DNA from: an uncultured Lachnoclostridium sp.
Lineage (GTDB): Bacteria > Bacillota > Clostridia > Lachnospirales > Lachnospiraceae
NCBI GenBank assembly: GCA_946415315.1
Contig: CAMKRZ010000010.1
Coordinates: 19,058 to 83,057 of the forward strand
Length of the DNA stretch: 64,000 nucleotides
Direction: 5' to 3'
The position numbers and the translations under genes were made by a program. Positions 34,701 through 42,431 of this stretch are shown here, in pieces. Positions within the stretch are counted from its first letter, which is position 1, and each line of letters opens with the position of its first letter. Below the pieces are notes generated by a model. The model ran no database searches, was not told the DNA's origin, and saw nothing but the letters and a program-made list of their open reading frames with translations.

Positions 34701-34761
34701 ACTCGGATTCAGGAGGAACAATCCGTTACGATCACCGAGACGGAGACAAGGAAAAAGACTT

Positions 34762-36237
34762 ATGAATATTAAACTGAAACCTGTTAATGACAGTAATCGC
34801 GAAGCGGTGCTTGCGCTTTCCGTGCGTGAGGATCAGAGCTTTGTCGCGCCCAATGATGTTTCGTTAAGACAGGCAGACGAGGCAAACGCAGAGCAACCGG
34901 GTTTGGCGCGTCCGTTTGCGATTTACGCGGACGATAAGCTCGTCGGCTTTTGCATGTTTGCCTTCACCCCGGAAGAGGAAGCCCCGGATGACCGGTACTG
35001 GCTCTGGCGCTTCATGATCGACAAGAATGAGCAGGGGAATGGCTTCGGTCAGGCCGCGCTCAAGGAAATCATGAAGTACTTCAGAGAGAACGGCGCGGAC
35101 ATGATCTACCTTTCGACCGAGCCGGAAAATGAACTCGGTTTACACGTATATCACAAACTTGGCTTCCGTGAGACCGGCATAATAAGCGATGGTGAGATCG
35201 TGCTGATGCGGATGCTGAAAGGTCCGAACAAACTGATCAGGGACTTTTACGGGGTCAATGTGGACGAGCCCCTGCACATCAGGGGAAAGAAAGGCTATGG
35301 CGTGAGCGCTGCGGTCAACGACAGCAACGGCGATATCCTGCAATACTGCTCCGGCAGCGGAAGATACGGCGAGGATTTTCCGGTGAACCCGGATATGCTG
35401 TTCCAGGCGGGCTCTGTATCTAAGCCGATGTTTGCTCTGACGCTGCTCAGATATGCGGACAAGGGCAAGATTGACCTTGATGCAGATATCTCAGGCGTAA
35501 TCCCGGAATTTGTCAAAAAGGGCCCCGTCACGTTCGAAGCGTTGCTTTCGCACACGGCGGGCTATAACATCCATGGCTTTCCGGGATACCCGGCGAAGCA
35601 CGAACCGCTTTCCTCGGAAGATGTGCTGGCCGGCCGCGGCAATACGCCGAAGCTGCGCAGGATCAAACCATATGGAAAGCAGTACATCTATTCCGGCGGG
35701 GGCATCACGTTAGCTGAACTTGCATTTACCCGTATCACGGGAACCAACCTCCGCGAAGCGTTCCGAAAGGAGGTAGCAGAACCTCTCGGTCTCAAGCGCA
35801 GCGGCTTCTTCCAGCCGCTTGATGAAGAGATGGTTGCATGTGCCGCGTTTGGCGGAAGGCTTGGCGCAGGGGAAGATCCGGAGCATGGTTATCACTATTA
35901 TCCGGAGCATGCAGCGGCAGGCTTTTGGACCACGCCCACGGAACTTGTGAAGATCGGTGTTGTCTTGTCGAGGAGCTATCGCAGGGGCGGATTCCTCAAA
36001 AAGAAGACCGCACAGCGCATGATGACTCCGGTCATGAATTCTTACGGGTTGTGCATACAATGGTTCAAAGACGACATCGTCGGTCACTGCGGCTGGAACG
36101 AAGGATTTCTGACAAATTGGAGATTTTCACTGAAAAAAGAAATCTGCGTGGCATTGATGTACAACAACGCCACGGTTGCCTCAAGCAAAGCGCTGGACAA
36201 CGTCGCCTGTGAGATTTATAAAAACGCATGTTTATGA
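34762..36237 (+). CDS. GNAT/serine beta-lactamase-fold fusion protein
   Basis: 491 aa from ATG 34762; the track start overlaps the glycosylase. Residues 1-155 are a GNAT (WLWRFMIDKNEQGNGFGQAA; LHVYHKLGFRETGI). Residues ~165-491 are a class-C beta-lactamase/D-Ala-D-Ala carboxypeptidase fold: SVSK (SxxK, catalytic serine and lysine), YSGGG at the YxN position, and HCGW at the KTG-like position. No signal peptide, so the hydrolase is cytosolic and unlikely to guard the cell wall; an esterase or peptidase role is more likely. The Tyr-Ser-Gly replacement weakens the lactamase reading. Confidence 0.83.
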   Translation: MNIKLKPVNDSNREAVLALSVREDQSFVAPNDVSLRQADEANAEQPGLARPFAIYADDKLVGFCMFAFTPEEEAPDDRYWLWRFMIDKNEQGNGFGQAALKEIMKYFRENGADMIYLSTEPENELGLHVYHKLGFRETGIISDGEIVLMRMLKGPNKLIRDFYGVNVDEPLHIRGKKGYGVSAAVNDSNGDILQYCSGSGRYGEDFPVNPDMLFQAGSVSKPMFALTLLRYADKGKIDLDADISGVIPEFVKKGPVTFEALLSHTAGYNIHGFPGYPAKHEPLSSEDVLAGRGNTPKLRRIKPYGKQYIYSGGGITLAELAFTRITGTNLREAFRKEVAEPLGLKRSGFFQPLDEEMVACAAFGGRLGAGEDPEHGYHYYPEHAAAGFWTTPTELVKIGVVLSRSYRRGGFLKKKTAQRMMTPVMNSYGLCIQWFKDDIVGHCGWNEGFLTNWRFSLKKEICVALMYNNATVASSKALDNVACEIYKNACL

Positions 36238-36298
36238 AAGAGACCATGCAAGCAGGAAAACCATAGAAAATGGTTTGATGTAAGGAGAATATAAGAAC

Positions 36299-36892
36299 AT
36301 GATTACATTTCGTGTCGCGAAGGTTGAGGACGCCTCGCGGATTCTTGAGATTTATGCTTACTACGTGGAATACACGGCGGTTTCGTACGAGTACGAGGTG
36401 CCGTCGCTTGAGGAGTTCACGGAGCGAGTGAGAAATACGCTTGAGAGATATCCGTACATTGTGGCGGAGGAGGACGGCCGGATTGTAGGCTATATCTACG
36501 CGTCGCGTTTTGCGCAGAGAGCGGCTTACGGCTGGGCTGCCGGCACTTCGATCTACATTGATCTGGATTACCATCGAAGAGGCATCGGGAAGCTTCTGTA
36601 CGAGAAGCTTGAGGCGATCCTGAAGCTGCAAAACATCACCAATCTCTACGCCGGCGCGGCGGATCCGATGGACGAGGAGGACCCGTACCTGACGAGAAAC
36701 AGCGAGCATTTTCACGAGGCGATCGGCTACAAGACAGTCGCGCGCTACCACGGCTGCGGCAGCAAATTCGGCCGCTGGTACAACCTTCTGTGGATGGAGA
36801 AGATCATCAACGAGCACAGCGTTCCGCCGAAGGAAGTGATCCCGTTTTCCGAGTTGGACGTGAATGCGGTGCAGGCAATCCTGCAGGATTGA
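36299..36892 (+). CDS. GNAT, phosphinothricin-acetyltransferase-like
   Basis: 197 aa. FRVAKVEDASRILEIYAYYV, then TSIYIDLDYHRRGIGKLLYE, and FHEAIGYKTVARYHGCGSKF are close to PAT/Bar-type enzymes that acetylate phosphinothricin, methionine sulfone or related amino acids. Most chromosomal homologs act on other substrates. SD aaggagaatataag. Confidence 0.86.
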   Translation: MITFRVAKVEDASRILEIYAYYVEYTAVSYEYEVPSLEEFTERVRNTLERYPYIVAEEDGRIVGYIYASRFAQRAAYGWAAGTSIYIDLDYHRRGIGKLLYEKLEAILKLQNITNLYAGAADPMDEEDPYLTRNSEHFHEAIGYKTVARYHGCGSKFGRWYNLLWMEKIINEHSVPPKEVIPFSELDVNAVQAILQD

Positions 36893-36902
36893 GGAACGGA
36901 AA

Positions 36903-37373
36903 ATGCTGATACGTGAAATGAAGGCGGAGGAAGCCGGCATTTTGAAAGACTTCCTATACGAGGCGATCTTTATTCCGGAGGGCGTGGAGCCGCCGGATCG
37001 GTCGATCGTCGAGCTGCCGGAACTTCGGATGTATTACGAGGACTTCGGCAGCGGTCGCGCGGACTATTGTATGGTCGTGGAAGATAACGGGCGGGTGGTC
37101 GGCGCTGCGTGGACGCGCATCATGAACGACTACGGGCATGTGGACGACGAGACGCCTTCATTTGCCATCTCGCTGTACAGGGAATATCGCGGCAGGGGGG
37201 CCGGAACGCGGCTTATGAAAGGAATGATCGGGCTATTGAGAACCAAGGGCTTCCGGCGAGCATCGCTCGCGGTGCAGAAGGCCAACAAAGCAGCGATACG
37301 AGTGTATGAGAAGGTCGGCTTTCGGACAGTGGACGAAAATGCCGAGGAGTATATCATGGTCTGTGACCTGTGA
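36903..37373 (+). CDS. GNAT N-acetyltransferase
   Basis: 156 aa from ATG 36903, 10 bp after the previous GNAT's stop and after attgaggaacgg; likely coupled to it. AISLYREYRGRGAGTRLM is the acetyl-CoA loop; AIRVYEKVGFRTVDENAEEY closes the fold. Substrate unknown. Confidence 0.88.
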   Translation: MLIREMKAEEAGILKDFLYEAIFIPEGVEPPDRSIVELPELRMYYEDFGSGRADYCMVVEDNGRVVGAAWTRIMNDYGHVDDETPSFAISLYREYRGRGAGTRLMKGMIGLLRTKGFRRASLAVQKANKAAIRVYEKVGFRTVDENAEEYIMVCDL

Positions 37374-37425
37374 GGAGCGCTGAAAGCAGTGTGCTGACGG
37401 CGTAGATTGCAGTAAGGAGCTGAGA

Positions 37426-37875
37426 ATGGACAGAACGGAACGAGTGGAACTGGCAGTGCTCTGCCTGATCAAGGACGGCGACCGAGTGCTGTTGCAAAAC
37501 CGTGTGAAGAAGGACTGGCAGGGGTACACGCTGCCGGGCGGTCACGTGGAGCGTGGGGAATCCTTCGTCGACGCGGTTGTGCGCGAGATGAAGGAGGAGA
37601 CGGGGCTTACGATCGAGAAGCCCAGGATGGTCGGAATCAAGCAGTTTCCAATCGACGGCGGGCGCTACATCGTGCTTTTGTTCGAGGCGACGCAGTTCAC
37701 GGGCGCGGTTGTTTCGTCCGAGGAGGGCGAGATGACGTGGGTCGACCGCGCGGAGCTCGCGAACATTTCGGCGGTTGACGATCTGCAGGAGCTTTTGAAG
37801 GTTTTCGATGATCCGGAGCTCACGGAGTTTCAATACATTGTGGACGGTGACGAGTGGCTGATCAACCTGAAATGA
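37426..37875 (+). CDS. Nudix hydrolase, MutT-like
   Basis: 149 aa. Nudix box GGHVERGESFVDAVVREMKE then ETGL is complete. The N-terminal VELAVLCLIKDGDRVLLQNR resembles MutT-type 8-oxo-dGTP diphosphatases that clean the nucleotide pool, though many such genes have broader specificity. SD aaggagctgaga. Confidence 0.88.
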   Translation: MDRTERVELAVLCLIKDGDRVLLQNRVKKDWQGYTLPGGHVERGESFVDAVVREMKEETGLTIEKPRMVGIKQFPIDGGRYIVLLFEATQFTGAVVSSEEGEMTWVDRAELANISAVDDLQELLKVFDDPELTEFQYIVDGDEWLINLK

Positions 37876-37903
37876 CCGATTGACGGAAAGGACGAGGCGC
37901 AAA

Positions 37904-39082
37904 ATGAAGAAACCGAAAATGATCCTGTTTGACTACGGCCAGACGCTCATCACGGAGGGGCCGTTCTGCGGCCTAAACGGCACAGCAGCGGTGATGCAGC
38001 ATGCGACGAGAAACCGCTACAACCTTACGCCCGAGCAGGTTCAGGCGGAGGCGGTCGCGGTCATCAAAGAGATGAAGCGCGCGGATCCGAACACGCCGGG
38101 CACCAAAAGCGTTGAAATCCCGAATCACATGTTCACATCGTATCTCTACGAGTCGCTTGGAATTACGATCGACCTGACTTCGGCGGAGATCGACCGCGTG
38201 TTCTGGGATGCGGCGTCGCCCGGAAGACCGACGGAGGGCATGACAGCGTTCCTGCAGTTTCTGTGGGAGCAGGGCATCCGCACGGCGGTACTCAGCAACA
38301 TTTCCTATGACGGAAATATCGTGCGCGAGCGGATTAACAAGGTGCTTCCGGACAATCATTTTGAATTTATCATCCCGACCAGCGAGTATCTGTTCCGCAA
38401 GCCGAATCCGAGGATTTTCCGGCTGGCGCTCGAGAAGGCGGACCTCGCGCCGGAGGATGTCTGGTACATCGGCGACAACTACCGGTGGGACGTCGAGGGT
38501 TCGCGCAGCGTGGGGCTGTTTCCGGTCTGGTACAAGGGGGATGTCGACTACGAGCAGGACGACCACGACGACGTGTTGACGATCATGAAGTGGGACGAAC
38601 TGCGAAAGATTATTGAGGAGAATTTTCCAATGAACGAATTACAATACAAGGCGCTTCGGGAGATCCCGGAGCGTAAGGACGACGCGGCACAGTGGTTCCA
38701 CGAAAAATGGGGCGTGCCCGCGGAGGCGTACCTCGAGTGCATGGACGCCTACCTAAACGGCGAGACCGAGTACGGCTGGTACGTGTGCCTCGATGGTGAC
38801 AGGATCGTCGGCGGACTCGGCGTGATCGAGAACGACTTCCACGACCGCAAGGACCTGACACCCAACGTGTGCGCAGTGTACACCGAGGAAGGCTACCGCT
38901 GCCGCGGCATCGCCGGCAAACTTCTGGACTTCGTCGTGGAGGACCAGCGTGCGCACGGCATCTCGCCGGTGTATCTCGTGACGGACCACACGGGCTTCTA
39001 TGAGCGGTACGGCTGGGAGTTCCACTGCATGGCGCAGGGTGACGATGAGCCGGAGATGACGAGACTGTACATCCATCGGTAA
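37904..39082 (+). CDS. HAD hydrolase/GNAT fusion protein
   Basis: 392 aa from ATG 37904. Residues 1-235 are a HAD phosphatase (FDYGQTLI motif I; TAVLSNISYD motif II; RKPNPRIF motif III; YIGDNYRWDVEGS motif IV). Residues 243-392 are a GNAT (CAVYTEEGYRCRGIAGKLLD; FYERYGWEFHC). At the seam the DNA reads gaggagaattttccaATG (start 38630, residue 243), a usable Shine-Dalgarno and start codon in frame, so the GNAT may also be made separately and the fusion may have come from loss of a stop. Confidence 0.85.
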   Translation: MKKPKMILFDYGQTLITEGPFCGLNGTAAVMQHATRNRYNLTPEQVQAEAVAVIKEMKRADPNTPGTKSVEIPNHMFTSYLYESLGITIDLTSAEIDRVFWDAASPGRPTEGMTAFLQFLWEQGIRTAVLSNISYDGNIVRERINKVLPDNHFEFIIPTSEYLFRKPNPRIFRLALEKADLAPEDVWYIGDNYRWDVEGSRSVGLFPVWYKGDVDYEQDDHDDVLTIMKWDELRKIIEENFPMNELQYKALREIPERKDDAAQWFHEKWGVPAEAYLECMDAYLNGETEYGWYVCLDGDRIVGGLGVIENDFHDRKDLTPNVCAVYTEEGYRCRGIAGKLLDFVVEDQRAHGISPVYLVTDHTGFYERYGWEFHCMAQGDDEPEMTRLYIHR

Positions 39083-39134
39083 AGTAAGCGGAGAGCGTCC
39101 GTAAAAGGACGTTCGAGAAACGGAGATATGAAAC

Positions 39135-39614
39135 ATGCAGGTTCGCGAGTACACGAAAGATGATCTGCCGGACATGATCCGGATCTGGAACGAGGTTGTC
39201 GAGGATGGCATCGCGTTCCCACAGGAAGAGATGCTTGACACGGAGAGCGGGAAAGCATTTTTCGCTTCACAGAGCTACAACGGCGTCGCGGAGGAGGACG
39301 GCAAGGTCTACGGACTTTACATCCTGCATCCGAACAACATCGGTCGGTGCGGGCACATCTGCAACGCGAGTTACGCGGTGTCGTCGGATGCGCGCGGGCG
39401 ACACATCGGCGAGATGCTGGTGAAGGACTGCCTGCGGATGGGCCGGGAGCTTGGCTTCCGCGTTTTGCAGTTCAACGCGGTCGTTGAGCGCAATGTGCAC
39501 GCGCGACACCTTTATGAGCGGCTCGGTTTCATGCAGCTCGGGACGATCCCGGGCGGTTTCCGCATGAAGGACGGGCACTATGAGAACATCTGCCCGTATT
39601 ACCACGAGCTGTAG
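39135..39614 (+). CDS. GNAT N-acetyltransferase
   Basis: 159 aa. ASYAVSSDARGRHIGEMLVK is the acetyl-CoA loop (RGRHIG); NVHARHLYERLGFMQLGTIP and a C-terminal CPYYHEL complete the fold. It resembles the family that includes the PhnO/YhhY type. Substrate unknown. It lies 52 bp after the HAD-GNAT gene. Confidence 0.88.
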   Translation: MQVREYTKDDLPDMIRIWNEVVEDGIAFPQEEMLDTESGKAFFASQSYNGVAEEDGKVYGLYILHPNNIGRCGHICNASYAVSSDARGRHIGEMLVKDCLRMGRELGFRVLQFNAVVERNVHARHLYERLGFMQLGTIPGGFRMKDGHYENICPYYHEL

Positions 39615-39678
39615 AAGATATTGCTGTGCAAGTATTTGAAGGATTGAAGGACAAAGATAAAGAATTGGAGATTTGAGT

Positions 39679-40203
39679 ATGACAGTATATTATGATGACG
39701 GAACCATCAAGGTTCGCAGCATGACTGAGGCGGACGCGAAGGTTCTGTTTGACACGTACAACTCGTACGGTTGGCATCCGCAGATGGAGACGTACGAGGG
39801 TTACCTTCGGGAGCAGGAGGCCGGCGAACGGCTCGTGTTCATTCCGGAATACAAGGGAGAAGTTGTCGGTATCTGCACGCTGGTGCTGCATCCGACGGAA
39901 GGACCTTACGCCGGCAAAGGATGGCCGGAGATCGTGGACCTGTGTGTGTTCTTCCACACCCACAACGCAGGCATCGGCAACAAGCTTCTGGATGTGGCGG
40001 AAGCTGAGGCAGCGAAGATCACGGATCACGTGTTCCTTGCGGTCGGCGTGCACTCCGGGTATGGTCCGGCGCAGCGCATTTACGTGAAGCGAGGTTATAT
40101 TCCGGACGGCAGCGGCGTATGGTACCAGGGCAAGCAGCTCGGGCAGTACGAACCGTGCGTCAACGACGATGATCTGCTGCTGTTTATGGCGAAGGAACTG
40201 TAA
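39679..40203 (+). CDS. GNAT N-acetyltransferase
   Basis: 174 aa from ATG 39679 after attggagatttg. DLCVFFHTHNAGIGNKLLDV is the acetyl-CoA-binding segment, with a relaxed loop (HNAGIG), and RIYVKRGYIPDGSGVWYQGK is characteristic of the YjbC/YhfO-like GNATs. Substrate unknown. Confidence 0.86.
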   Translation: MTVYYDDGTIKVRSMTEADAKVLFDTYNSYGWHPQMETYEGYLREQEAGERLVFIPEYKGEVVGICTLVLHPTEGPYAGKGWPEIVDLCVFFHTHNAGIGNKLLDVAEAEAAKITDHVFLAVGVHSGYGPAQRIYVKRGYIPDGSGVWYQGKQLGQYEPCVNDDDLLLFMAKEL

Positions 40204-40243
40204 GGGAAGCGCTTTCATTTTTCGAGATAAAGGAGAAAACGGT

Positions 40244-41191
40244 ATGGAACTTTGGGACCTGTTTGACAGCGAGAGAAAGCCGCTCGGACGCACGCACGTG
40301 CGCGGCGAGGCGTTCGGTGAGGGCGAGTACTACGTGTGCGTCGAGGTGTGGATCCGGAATTCGAAGGGCGAGTTTTTGATCACGAAGCGCCACCCGGCCA
40401 AGAAGGCGGGCAATCAGTGGGAATTTGTCGGCGGCGGTACGCTTGCGGGCGAGACCACGCTGCAGTCGGCCGTGCGCGAGATCGCGGAGGAGACCGGCAT
40501 TGTGGCAAAAGAGCATGAGTTCACGCTCTTTACGACATATCAGCGCAAGAACTATTTCCAGGATATCTATCTGTTGCGCAGGGATGTTGACATCGAGGAC
40601 ATCGTGCTTCAGCCGGATGAGGCGGTCGATGCGCGCTGGGCGACGGAGGAGGACATCCTTGCGCTGATCGCGAACCAGGAGTTTGTATACTCACTGGGAC
40701 AGCGGTTTGAGATGTACCGGGACACCGTGCGGCAGCTTCCGGAGCAGTCTTCCTTTCACGACGTAAGCGACCTTCGTACGGACGAGATTTTCCTTCGGCT
40801 GGTGCGCACGTGCGAGGCGAAGCCGGAGAAGCAGTGGGTGCCGGCGTATCATTTTGAGATCTGCCTGTTGGACGGTACGAAGATCGGAATCTGCGACCTG
40901 CGCATCGGACACAACGACAAGCTTTATGTCGGCGGCAACATCGGCTACGGAATCGACGAGCCGTACCGCGGACATCACTATGCAGCGAAGGCATGCGAGC
41001 TGCTGTTTGCGCAGGCGCGCAAGCACGACCTTGGGTACGTGATCATCACGTGCGTTCCGACGAACGACGCGTCCGCGCGCACCTGTGAGCTGGCCGGCGG
41101 AACATATCTGGAGACCGTGGACATTCCTGAGGATAACGAGATGTACGCGGAGGGCAAGCGGCAGGTGAAGGTGTACCGGTTTGAACTTTAG
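40244..41191 (+). CDS. Nudix/GNAT fusion protein
   Basis: 315 aa from ATG 40244 after aaaggagaaaac. Residues 1-165 are a Nudix domain of the isopentenyl-diphosphate-isomerase-like/YfcD branch (WDLFDSERKPLGRTHVRGE; GGGTLAGETTLQSAVREIAE then ETG box). Residues ~175-315 are a GNAT (NIGYGIDEPYRGHHYAAKAC; ARTCELAGGTYLETVDIP). Hydrolysing a pyrophosphate and acetylating within one chain suggests two steps on one metabolite, but no substrate can be named. Confidence 0.84.
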   Translation: MELWDLFDSERKPLGRTHVRGEAFGEGEYYVCVEVWIRNSKGEFLITKRHPAKKAGNQWEFVGGGTLAGETTLQSAVREIAEETGIVAKEHEFTLFTTYQRKNYFQDIYLLRRDVDIEDIVLQPDEAVDARWATEEDILALIANQEFVYSLGQRFEMYRDTVRQLPEQSSFHDVSDLRTDEIFLRLVRTCEAKPEKQWVPAYHFEICLLDGTKIGICDLRIGHNDKLYVGGNIGYGIDEPYRGHHYAAKACELLFAQARKHDLGYVIITCVPTNDASARTCELAGGTYLETVDIPEDNEMYAEGKRQVKVYRFEL

Positions 41192-41197
41192 AAACAG

Positions 41198-41238
41198 CCT
41201 GTGCTTCGGAAAATTCCGGGGCACAGGATATATTTTTC
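41198..41238 (+). terminator. probable intrinsic terminator after Nudix-GNAT gene
   Basis: CCTGTGC (41198-41204) pairs with GCACAGG (41221-41227); inner CGG/CCG extends the hairpin. ATATATTTTT follows. This is the only convincing terminator inside the island and sits seven bases after the stop codon. Confidence 0.72.
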
Positions 41239-41299
41239 AATGAACATGACATAGAGATGACATGTTTAGCGTGGTAGGATGCGTCAGGAGCGTGAGCAA

Positions 41300-41522
41300 A
41301 TGAAGATTGACAGACTGATCGGCATCTTGTCGATATTGCTGCTCGGAGGGCGAGGACGGCCGGCTGGTGTTTTCGGAGGATTTTACGAATCGGGAGCAGA
41401 TGATCTCATGGCTTCTGGCGTTCGGTGACAAGGCGGAGGTACTCGAACCGCAGGACGTGCGGGAGCAGATTGCGGAGATTGCGGAAGAAATGATCAAAAC
41501 TTACAGGAGGGACGAGCAATGA
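41300..41522 (+). pseudogene. WYL/YafY-type regulator remnant with large internal deletion
   Basis: The ATG at 41300 after gtcaggagcgtgagcaa opens with MKIDRLIGILSILL, the start of DeoR-like helix-turn-helix WYL regulators. After about 15 codons the frame is lost and a different frame resumes (from ~41352) with GRLVFSEDFTNREQMISWLL then AFGDKAEVLEP, the typical C-terminus of the same family, ending at 41522 and overlapping the next ATG. Roughly 230 residues, including most of the HTH and the WYL ligand domain, are gone. Confidence 0.78.
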
Positions 41523-42283
41523 AGTACGACTGGATTGACAGCTATCTGATGGAGAAGACCGGTGTGACACAGGATTTTCAGGAGGAGTGGAATTGGATCC
41601 GTTATCATATCGGCGGGAAAATGTTTGCCGCCATATGCCGCGACGATGACAACCAACCCTACTACATCACGCTCAAGCTGGAGCCGCTTGAGGGCGAATT
41701 TCTGCGCAGGGAGTATGAGGACATCATTCCCGGGTACTATATGAACAAGATTCACTGGAACTCGGTGAAGGTGAACGGAAACGTGCCCGACGATGTCGTA
41801 AAGGACTGCCTCGACCACGCGTACGATGTTGTGCTCCGCAGCTTCAGCAAGAAAAAACAAAAGGAAATCCTGGAGGGTACTCAGGGAACGTTGATTGATC
41901 AACGTTCCCTGAGTACCTCCGGTGGATCGCACGAATGCGCAAAGGAAACTGCCCGCTTCGCGGGCGCGCATTCGGCGGCGATTGACGCAGAATGCGTCAA
42001 TCGATCTAATCTGATCAGTTGCTGCGGCTCGGACTGCAGCACATGCTACTGCTACGGAGAGATGTGTAAGGGATGTGACGCCGTGTGCGGCAAGGTATTC
42101 CACATGCCGGACGGACAGATCTGCCCGATCTATGACTGTTGCCGCAACAAAAAGGGTTATCGGTCCTGCGGCGAGTGCGATGATTTGCCGTGTGACATTA
42201 TCCTCGGAATGCGCGATCCGAGTTTCTCCGACGAGGAGTTCGCGAACAATGTGAAGGAGCGCGTACAGAGGCTGAAGGGCTGA
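41519..42283 (+). CDS. MmcQ/YjbR-like/DUF3795 fusion interrupted in frame by a palindromic element
   Basis: 254 aa. Residues 1-118 are an MmcQ/YjbR-type domain (YYITLKLEPLEGEFLRREYE; GYYMNKIHWNSV; DHAYDVVLRSFSKKKQKEI). Residues ~165-254 are a DUF3795 cysteine-rich domain (LISCCGSDCSTCYCYGEMCK; CPIYDCC; CGECDDLPCD). Between them residues ~120-162 are low in structure and written by three DNA hairpins (see repeat entry). The frame is kept, so the host protein is likely still made with a ~43-residue insert. YjbR-like proteins are cytosolic with unclear function. ATGA overlap couples it to the WYL remnant. Confidence 0.8.
   Translation: MKYDWIDSYLMEKTGVTQDFQEEWNWIRYHIGGKMFAAICRDDDNQPYYITLKLEPLEGEFLRREYEDIIPGYYMNKIHWNSVKVNGNVPDDVVKDCLDHAYDVVLRSFSKKKQKEILEGTQGTLIDQRSLSTSGGSHECAKETARFAGAHSAAIDAECVNRSNLISCCGSDCSTCYCYGEMCKGCDAVCGKVFHMPDGQICPIYDCCRNKKGYRSCGECDDLPCDIILGMRDPSFSDEEFANNVKERVQRLKG
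41876..42003 (+). repeat. three-hairpin palindromic element inserted in a coding frame
   Basis: Hairpin A: ggtactcagggaacgttgat (41876-41895), TG loop, and its exact complement (41898-41917), a perfect 20-bp stem, with four more outer pairs after a one-base bulge. Hairpin B: CGAATGCGC (41932-41940) with GCGCATTCG (41966-41974), perfect 9 bp, enclosing GCCCGC-TTC-GCGGGC (41951-41965). Hairpin C: CGATTGACGCA (41979-41989), GAA loop, TGCGTCAATCG (41993-42003), perfect 11 bp. The block sits exactly between two protein domains. No coding reason explains this; it resembles a small mobile palindromic unit. Confidence 0.85.
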
Positions 42284-42380
42284 TTTTCAGCTATACAGAT
42301 TCCGACCGACCGGGTTCCCAAAAAACGGCAGACGCCTGTGCGGCATCCTGTAAAATGCGAGCATCCCGGCGGAATATTCG

Positions 42381-42409
42381 TTGCTTTTAGCCGTATTTCT
42401 CGGTATAAT
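42381..42409 (+). promoter_or_regulatory. sigma-A promoter of cardiolipin synthase gene
   Basis: TTGCTT (42381-42386), 17-bp spacer, TATAAT (42404-42409), 23 bp before the ATG at 42432. Gives a very short leader. It lies in the 148-bp gap after gene 41519. Confidence 0.78.
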
Positions 42410-42431
42410 AGACCCATGGGGGGAAGAGAAT

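Noticed and set aside
41501-42103. 200-aa minus-strand ORF over the palindromic element
   Set aside because: Antisense to the YjbR/DUF3795 gene; its openness follows from the palindromes and codon bias.
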